The position numbers and the translations under genes are program-made. 64,000 nucleotides of DNA. It comes from Cucumis sativus. Lineage: Eukaryota > Streptophyta > Magnoliopsida > Cucurbitales > Cucurbitaceae. The notes below the pieces were generated by a model that was given only the letters and a program-made list of their open reading frames with translations, was not told the DNA's origin and made no database searches. Below, one piece after another: positions 55,801 to 64,000 of this stretch; position 1 is the stretch's first letter, and every line of letters starts with the position of its first letter. The DNA lies in the NCBI RefSeq assembly GCF_000004075.3, contig NC_026655.2:25157489-25221488 (forward strand), written 5' to 3'.

Positions 55801-56272
55801 GTAGAGGTGTTAAAAAAAATTGATAATCCCATGCATCAACTCGAATTACCCAACCTAAACCATAAGGGTCGGATTGAGTTAGGTTAGAAAATTGAAGAAA
55901 AGTCGGATTGTGCAAGTAAGGGATCGTATTGACCCAACCCAATCTGATTGTGTATATAATATTTATATATAAACCTAAAACCTAAAAGTAAACCTCCCTT
56001 GAATAGAAATTGTATACTTGCATTATGAACATATATAGAGAGAGGATGTTTAAAAACAATATTAAAAATTATCTAAATTATGGAGAGATGAAAAACAAAA
56101 AAAAATCAACCCGCCAACCCAACCTAGTCCAACATGAATCTTTTGGGTTGGGTTGGGTTGACTATGAACCGATAGGGTTTATTTTTTCTTTTTGTCAATC
56201 CACATAGTTTGGGTTGGTCCATATAATTTTCCTCCAACGAGGCCCAACCCGACTTATATACACCCATAATAG
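55801..56272. repeat. Element with AGAGGTGT...ACACCC ends and GGGTTGGGTTGG content
   Basis: It starts 'gtagaggtgttaaaaaaaa' and ends 'cttatatacacccataata'. Words 'cccaaccc' and 'gggttgggttgggttg' occur in both orientations inside. Same end type as 57528-57661. Non-coding; a MITE-like non-autonomous element is likely. Confidence 0.5.
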
Positions 56273-57527
56273 CAATGAATTTTAATGAGACTTAATTAAT
56301 GATCGTTTTTCTAAATTAATTAATTAATAAACATTAACACTTAAAAACAAACCTGATTATTATGTGAAAAATCGAGACTAAAACGGTAAGTATATAGTGA
56401 AACCTAAGAATTTAATTGAAACAAAAACTCAAAACTAAGCTATATTGAAAACAAACTCAAACCGCAAGAACTAAAATTTGTAACGTTTAGAAACGTAGAG
56501 ATGAAAAATACAAACCAAACCCAAAACCAAACAACTAAAAAATACTTTTTTTCCCTTCATGAAATTAATAAATAAATTAAAAAAACATGTTCATAAACAA
56601 TAACCATTACAAAATCACCCAAAATATATCAATAATTAATAATGAAAATGAAAAAAATCATGGGAAGCACACTTTAGTAAAAAATTGACAAATTTGGCTT
56701 GAGTCTTATTAAACAAAAAAAGAAAAAAGCAAACTTTTCCATATATCAATATTAAGAAGTAAGCATTATTCATGCACACATTCCATCACATAATTTCAAC
56801 CTTAATGCTTATCCATTTCTATGATAAACATATTTCTCAATTCATTCATACAACTATTAAACACAGATAAAGATGATAGTATATAATAAAATAAAAGAAA
56901 CAAAAACGAAACTTTTAGCTTCCAATCTTGACTAAAAAGCATGAAATGTAATGCAAGAAAAAGAAGAAAGAAATATTTGACATAATGATTCTTCCCACAC
57001 TTAGCCTTATCATCCTTTTAATCTTCTTGTTATTTGTTTTTGTTACTTATTCTTGTTTTAAAAAATGTGTATCTTAAGAAGCATGCCTAACTCAGCTGCA
57101 TTCCCCATGTTATTTTCAACTTATACACATTATGTTTTTCAAAACACAAGATATATTACCCACAGTTTTTGTTTATCTTCCCCTTTTCTTACCCATCCCA
57201 ATTTTAAATTCATGTTTTATATTCTTTTTACCCTTTGGTTACATGATGATTACAGATTTAGCAGTTGAACTTAGTAACGATTTTGGATTTTTTATGTTTG
57301 AAAATTCTTTATTCTTTTCACATATATATTTAAAGATCAAATGGTCTATTAAATGACAGTAGTTGTACTGCTATGGCATTTATGTTGTGGTTCTCATGTT
57401 CTCATTCTCTACATCCTTTTATTTACATTTGTGGTTGAGTGTCAACTTAACGAAAATCTTAAAGTGAGACAAACGTATCTAACCCCATACATATATTCTT
57501 AATTCAATAACCAAAATAAAATTGTAA

Positions 57528-57661
57528 TAGAGGTGTTCTAATAATCCGATAACCTAAACAACTCAAACTATCCAATCCCAAATTGTAAAAGTTGGATTGA
57601 AGATAATTCGGATTGGTTTGAAAAAATCTACCTAACTCAATCCAATCCATTTACACCCTTA
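57528..57661. repeat. Element with TAGAGGTGT...ACACCCTTA ends, 134 bp
   Basis: The ends 'tagaggtgttc' and 'ttacaccctta' are inverted copies. The interior carries 'ctatccaatccc' and 'ggattggtttg' in opposite orientations, so the whole element can fold back. Non-coding. Confidence 0.55.
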
Positions 57662-57662
57662 A

Positions 57663-57712
57663 GTCGTAACAAAGTAGAGATTAATTTGTCGTAAGAAAGT
57701 AGAGATTAATTT
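57663..57712. repeat. 25-bp tandem duplication
   Basis: Two adjacent copies of 'gtcgtaacaaagtagagat' plus 'taattt', differing at one base (aac versus aag). They directly follow the element ending at 57661. Confidence 0.85.
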
Positions 57713-60700
57713 TTTCTTCAACTTTGCATGCATAACTTCTAATTATGATATATAATTAACAAATAAATTATTTGATATATTTCAAAATTAAAATCAAAAC
57801 AATGTCTAGTAAACGAATTTTAATTTTTTGTCGAAAAAAAAAAACTTAAAATTTAGCTTATGGAACTTTTATAAATTAGGTATCTAACAATAATTAACGA
57901 TGAATGAAAATGTAAACCTTTTAAAATCTAAACTTCCAATTTTAACCAAATAACTTCTAGGTTACAAATTAATAATAATTATGTTGAGTTTTTGACAAAA
58001 GAGTAAACTGGGTAGTTATCGAATATATCAAAAACGTCTATACGTTTTTCACTTTCAAATTGTTTCAATTCAAAATATTATAAAGTTAAAGCATAATAAC
58101 TCAATCGTTTCACGTTTTCTTTTATTTATTTTTTTGTCTATTCATATACCGTAGTAATAGAAGGTTTTCTCTAACAAATAGGTCAACGAAAAATAACAAC
58201 TTGTAAGAGATAGGATGTGATGTTTATTTATTACCACACCACACACTAGAACCCTTAATTTCTTTGCCCCTATTTAATATGGTAATAATGTAGATTAGCT
58301 TAATTTATAAACCAAAGATAATGTTTTATAATACAAAGTTCGGCGATTAATTATTAAAAGAGATATCATTATTTATTTTTCTCAATTTTATTTTGGGGGA
58401 ATTTTATAATATTTGACCATATAACAAAACGTATTGATCTCTCCATTGGATTATATTGAGTATACTATATTTGTGTGGAGTTTGAATACCAACAAAATTT
58501 ATTTATTCTTTTTTGCTTCCATGAACAAGCTAACCACAAACCCTAATTTTTCTTTCTTTTTTTTTTGACTCAAACATTTAGGTCCACCAATTCAAATGAA
58601 GAAAATCCAAAGGAGAGAGAAAAAGATTATATAGATGTAAAAAAAAGAAAAGAAAAGAAAAAAAGATGACATAACTCAAGAGGGTTTATCCAAAAGTATT
58701 ATGTTTTTATGTGATTTTGTCCTTTGTATGCATACACGTGTGTATTGGCTTTTCTCGACCAAATAATAATATTGCATCTTGCAATACACACAATATATGT
58801 ATAGATATATACACACAAACTATATATAATTTGTAAAATCTTTGTAAATATTGAAATTTTGTTTTGAATAAAAATTATTGTTTTTATAATTTGATGTGTT
58901 AAACTCTATACTCGACCAGTTATTCGACGTTAAAAAAGTTTGAGTATTGTTTCTTTTTTCAAATGGTCTCCATTAGAAATATTTAAGTTTTGGTGCATTA
59001 TAAAAGAGCTTTCTTGTAATGATTGGATGAGAAATTTTGTTGTAATTGTTATAGTTTACCATTGACTTCATTTCTTTAGTAAATTAGTGTGATTTTTAGT
59101 TTGGTCGTTTCTTTTAATTTCTCCATTATTTTTTGGTTGTTTTAAATCATAGTAGTAAGAAGGGTCTTTTTTTTCTTTCACAGATTCATATATATTCTTT
59201 AAATTATGGTCATCTCAAAGAAACAATAAATAAACTTCTAGATATAAATTATAAAAACTAATACAACTAAGTGTAAAAACTATTTTGTTTAGTTTTGAAA
59301 ATCTTGCTCGATTAACTCTAAGACAAAATTTAGTGAATAAGTTTATATCGTATTAACCGTTATATATAGAACCTACCTAAGATTTAATATATCTTATTAA
59401 CTTTTTTTTCCAGTTAAATATTGCAGATTCAGAAGGTCGAATTAGTACTATAAGTACGTTGAAAACAAGAAAGAAATTGTTTATAAGATTAATTTGATTG
59501 TCTAAAGTTCAATGAATACACTTTTTCTTTTTTTTCTTTTTGAAATGTTGATGTGTTTAAAATTAATATATGGTTTAAGGAAAAATATGTGAAATTAAGT
59601 AAGGGGTAAGGGGTAAGGGGAAATGAACATGGGAATTATTTAGCAATGCATGTGTTGCTGTCGTGGACCTTACTCTTTCCTCAATTATATATAAATTATT
59701 AACATTATACAATGGAAAAACTTTGGCATATAACAAAACAAGTTTCATACACTAAAGGTTTAACATTAATTCACGTTATTAACTACAATATATATATTTG
59801 CACTATAATATATAACGTATATATATATGTCCATTGATTCCCCAAAGCAGAGAAAAAACCACACCAAATTAAAAAGCTAGGTATCTTTCCATATTTTCCT
59901 TTTTGCTTCCTCCATTGGTACACCTATTTTGAGTTTATCAACTCTCCCTCTATGTAGGAGATGACAATCGATGAGCTTGCAGTGCGAACGAGGCAAGTAT
60001 TTGAATATTTGTTAAAAACTATGTTGTTATTGCATAGTGATATCATTCGTCATATACTATATTGTATCTAACAGTTAGATATACGCTATGATTTACATTG
60101 TCATGTATCTAACCACTATAGAAGTGATACAATGTATTCATTGGATCTATGGTGACGAATAGTTAGAGTTTAATTACTTTGTTACACCCTTATTTTTTTA
60201 TCACTTACTTTAATTTAATTTCTTTCCGTTTGAGCAATAAAAGAGCATAATACATAAAACCTCCCATTATCTCTAGCTTTGTCATGAAATTTACAAACAA
60301 AGATAAACAAAAAAAAACAATTACATAAACAAAAGTTTATTTTGAGAGAAAATGTTAGATTTGAAAATATAAATGCATGTTTAGGGTTAGTTTATATAGT
60401 GCATATTTTTCTCCAAACCCTAACGATAAAAACGTAAATAATGTAAACAAGTATAGTTACAAATGCAATTTAGCAAAACCCTGGTGTTTGGTCATTTAAA
60501 AGTACTAGATTATGGATTCAAATCATTCAAAACATCTATGACTTTCCTTCCTTCCTATTATTTTATTTTATATAAAGGATTGAATGGATGTTAATGAAAA
60601 ACACAACTAACCCTAATTAGTATACCATACATAGAAAACCACAAAATTAATCTAACTAATTAATTATGATCAAGTGTGTCATAGGAATAAAATAGAAAGA

Positions 60701-60888
60701 GATAAAGTAAAGTTGTTCCTAGGATTAGGTAAAAGGGAGCAACTACGAACATGATAATGTCCCTATTAACGAATGAAAAAGGCTAATCCCAAAAAAGGGA
60801 ATTTAAATTAATTTAACATGGGATAATAATTAAATTTAAAACAATATTATTATTAACACAATAACAATACTTTTGGATATGTACCAAA

Positions 60889-60918
60889 AACTCAAACTCA
60901 AACTCAAACTCAAAACGT
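60889..60918. repeat. AAACTC hexamer repeat
   Basis: About five consecutive units of AAACTC in non-coding DNA. Confidence 0.8.
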
Positions 60919-63261
60919 GGTCTTATCAAAGCCTTTGTCTGTGGAAATGTGTGAGTATTGAGTGTACATTATGAATCTTAATTAATTAATTAATATGTGA
61001 CAAATCTAGGGTTGAGAATTATATATTATTATTACACAAAAATATTAATTTAGAGAAGAAAAAAAATCAGCTTTTTTGGGAAAGGAGAGCATATGTTAAG
61101 GTTATATTGTTTGGCCTTACAATAAACCTAAGAGACACCAAAAAGTGATATCATTATATTTTTTCCTAGATATCATTTTTAGGGTTTTAATTTAGTTAGT
61201 CTTGTACACGTGCATTTCCTCTATATTTATTCAATTAATTAACCTTAATTAAGTTTAAATAAATGTCGGTGATGTGACTATGAAAAGTTTTAATATGAAA
61301 AAAAAAAAAAGGAATAATATATGAGAATCTATAGTTAGAATATTGATTAAATAATGTATGTGAAATGTTGTTAGATAATTTTGTTTAAATTTGACTTGAT
61401 TAATCATAAATGTGTTGGATCCTCTCCTATTCTAATTTGAGTTATTTAGTGTTGGATAAGTATCCAAAGAAACAGCAAGTGATATCTTTGTATATTGAGT
61501 GGTCAAGGAATTTTAGGACAAATAATCTAAAGCATAATGCTAAAGTTTGATGTTCTTTTGTTATTAAGCGTTGGCATTCGAATCTTACATGTTCGTCGTC
61601 ATTGTTGTGGGTCTTTCATAGATTTTGACCTTTGACCTACTCCTAATTTGGTATTGCTTGTCGAACTAATCTGCATATGTCAGAGAACCTTACATATTGG
61701 TATAATACCAAGTCTACTATATTTTGATGTATAAGTTAATGTATATGAAATATATAATTTAACTAAACAAACAAAAACTATAATGTCAAAAACTCTATTT
61801 GGAGATTACTTACTTTTCTTCTTAGGGGTTATCAGTTGAATTATATATAATGTACATGTTTCCAATATCGATACAACTCACATGTGCTTATTACACGCAT
61901 ATAACTCTACAAATCACATAGTTGTTTTCATTGCTCAAAAGGTTGTAGTAAGACGTTAGACTAAGTGCACCCAAGCCTCGAAGATCTAACTTCTTTGCGA
62001 GCTCCTCTATGTCTCTTCTCATTTTCTTTTGAAATTTGGCTCACGTATCGTCTATGAGTCTTGTGTTTTTTAACTAGGTTAATCTAAAGTTAATTTATTC
62101 TTGGTAGACAATATTTTTGATAAGGAAAATGAAAACTATTGTTTATGATTTTTGTGTTAGTTTACGTTGGAGCTTGAATACATGAAACACATAGAATAAA
62201 ACAAATAATTAAATACTGCTAAATCTTAAATAACATATAATAATTTGAAAACAAATATAATACATCCAAACAATCACATTTCTGCTTCAAGTTGATGGGG
62301 CATAGGCAATGTCACTTCACATCTTTCTCCATTTTCCATTATTGGGGAAAATATCTCTATTAACTCCCAACAAATACTATTATTCTTTTATCCCATAAAC
62401 CCTATGTAATATAATTAATTTTAACACACAAAAAAAGGAATTTAATTAATTTTCCCCCCCCCCTTCATTTAATTAGAATATTATAAATTATAACAATGTC
62501 TTCTCTGCATTCCCAAAATATATTCAGTACACTCGTCTATCTCAAAAATTAATTCACAATCATGTATATAAATTAAGCCAATAATAATGAAGGGAATAAA
62601 ACAAAAATGCAAAAAGAAAAGAGAAATATTGGAAAACAAAATACAGCTGTGAGAGGCTAAAAAAGAAAGATTCTTGGTGATGTGTAAGTGAAGAAAAGAC
62701 AACTTAGAGATTAGGACACATTCAAAATTACTAAAATTCATTAATTATAACTTATAATAATACAAAAATCATACCTTAAATCTATTTTCACTTACTACAT
62801 TAAAATTAAAATTAATACTATATGAAACCCTTTTATACAAATATTGTAATTATACCATAATCTATATATAATTCAACAGACATTTATTATTAATTACATT
62901 TAACAAATATTCTTTTTTTTGGTAGGTTGAATCTTTGACTCTGATATCAATTTTTATTTATTTAAAATGAAAATGAAAATGGAGAATATATGATTGCAAA
63001 TATTTGTTTAATTTTTTTTTCTCTTGTACAACTTTTATGTCACTTATATTCTTATCCTTTAACGTTTAAATAGTTTTAGAAAGTATTTTTTTTGTTATTA
63101 TATTAGTATTTTTTCCGTTATAATATTATCGAGAAAGTAACTAATTGAAGTTTCATACTAGTTAGATAATGTGTGATGATGATGATCATCGAATATAAAT
63201 TATCTTCAATTGTATGAGACCATTTATATATAGAGAGAGAAGGGATAATTGACTTAACAAA

Positions 63262-63276
63262 TGGTATCAGAGTCTA
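63262..63276 (+). mobile_element. LTR-retrotransposon primer-binding-site remnant
   Basis: TGGTATCAGAGTCTA follows 'aacaaa', the usual arrangement after the end of a Copia-type 5' LTR, whose primer-binding site pairs with initiator tRNA-Met (TGGTATCAGAGC). A TATA-like 'atttatatatagaga' lies ~40 bases upstream. No gag or pol frame follows before the window ends, so this is only a fragment, or a chance match. Confidence 0.35.
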
Positions 63277-64000
63277 ATTATCGTTAACTTAGATCAGATG
63301 TGATATCCTTGGTAAATGAGTATTTTGAAGGGAGGCTAAATGATTGTATATACTCGAGAGGGTAGACAAGTAGATGGTTGTAAATATATAAATGAAAACA
63401 ATTACGATTAGTATGGTATAAACTGCTTATACTATTGTCGTTGTCGTAGTAGTAGTTTCACTACTATTCAAAAAGTTTCAAAATTTGCAACTTTTAGTCA
63501 AATAAAATATATTTAAAAGATTTGTGGAGTATTGAGGGAACTTATAATAATAATAATAATTATTATTAATGTTGATGTTGAAATTGAAAGATTAGAAAAA
63601 GAATTAAAGTAATATATATCTCTCTCCCTTGACTTTTCATTGTCACTATTTTATGTATCTTCTTGGTAGCAAACCCTTTTTCTCACAAACACTATTGGTT
63701 AGGTTGCTTTGATGATGGAATTGGATCGACATGAGAGAGACCCCAACTCATATTATAACATAACCTTTCGACATTTTTTAATTTTCTTTCAATTTTAAAG
63801 CTAGTGAAGAATCTCAATCAAAAAGAGAGAATAAAATTCTCAACTTACACAAGAAATTGTTTAAGGTGTTTTCGACATTATAACCTGTCGGCATAATAGT
63901 ATATTAAAGAGTAGCCCTCGTGACTAACGAGTTTGAAAAAGGTTGATGAGAATATTAAAATTGAACACGCTAAGCTATCTAAATTCTTTATTAATAATAT

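Larger units (their letters stand above)
53000..64000. other. Gene-free AT-rich region, 11 kb
   Basis: I find no coding sequence, tRNA or rRNA. Open frames are all short and of A/T-driven composition. Contents: short 'ctgatagat' words near 53375, inverted-repeat elements at 55405-55516, 55801-56272 and 57528-57661, a 25-bp tandem duplication at 57663-57712, an AAACTC hexamer run at 60889-60918, a run of ten C at 62454-62463, and LTR primer-binding-site-like words at 62933-62950 and 63262-63276. Confidence 0.65.

Noticed and set aside
59598-59622. GGGGTAAGGGGTAAGGGG as a G-quadruplex or telomere-like repeat
   Set aside because: Only three G runs are present, and the unit is not the plant telomere repeat TTTAGGG.
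61560-61600. tRNA-like words ('cattcgaatctta')
   Set aside because: No matching A-box or cloverleaf stems at tRNA distance; no tRNA gene could be supported anywhere in the window.
62454-62463. Run of ten C
   Set aside because: An isolated homopolymer; it may be real or a sequencing artefact and carries no information on function.

Overview
This is nuclear DNA of a flowering plant (eudicot). It has spliced genes with GT-AG introns, plant-only families and very AT-rich intergenic DNA full of degenerate non-autonomous repeats. Small foldback repeats built on a 'GCTATATTTGTAAA' motif remind me of Cucumis genomes, so a cucurbit is my best guess, but I could not test it. All exon joins below were worked out by hand from splice sites, reading phase and family similarity, and the joined frames close without errors.

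Layout. 1-803 (+): the last exon of a clade-A-type protein phosphatase 2C. 1339-9523 (-): a complete nine-exon ABCB (MDR/P-glycoprotein) transporter of 1231 aa. 9.5-17.7 kb: gene-poor AT-rich DNA. 17702-20287 (-): an ERD7-like senescence-domain protein (374 aa, 4 exons). 21725-26888 (-): ceramide glucosyltransferase (533 aa, 14 exons). 29692-31281 (-): an intronless SpoU/TrmH-type 2'-O-ribose RNA methyltransferase, probably organellar (529 aa). 32340-33020 (+): mitochondrial import subunit TIM17 (226 aa, intronless), divergent from the methyltransferase. 35207-36274 (+): a truncated copy of an LRR receptor kinase. 42607-45687 (+): its full-length paralogue, an LRR-XI kinase closest to Arabidopsis At5g25930 (HSL3/NUT). 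46610-50228 (-): a membrane-anchored hexokinase (498 aa, 9 exons). 50.2-64 kb: no recognisable gene.

There is no operon-like logic. The genes serve separate functions: ABA-type signalling, membrane transport, stress or lipid-droplet response, sphingolipid synthesis, organellar RNA modification, mitochondrial protein import, peptide perception and glucose phosphorylation or sensing. As I recall it, the hexokinase, SpoU methyltransferase and ceramide glucosyltransferase genes correspond to three consecutive Arabidopsis loci (At2g19860-At2g19880). If so, this is an old microsyntenic block into which TIM17 and a tandem LRR kinase pair are interspersed here.

I found no clear new biological system. 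The best leads are the truncated receptor copy, whose deletions are all in frame; the duplicated upstream region with its own internal duplication shared by both receptor copies; an exon fragment copied into a hexokinase intron; tandem repeats inside two introns; and several families of small inverted-repeat elements.
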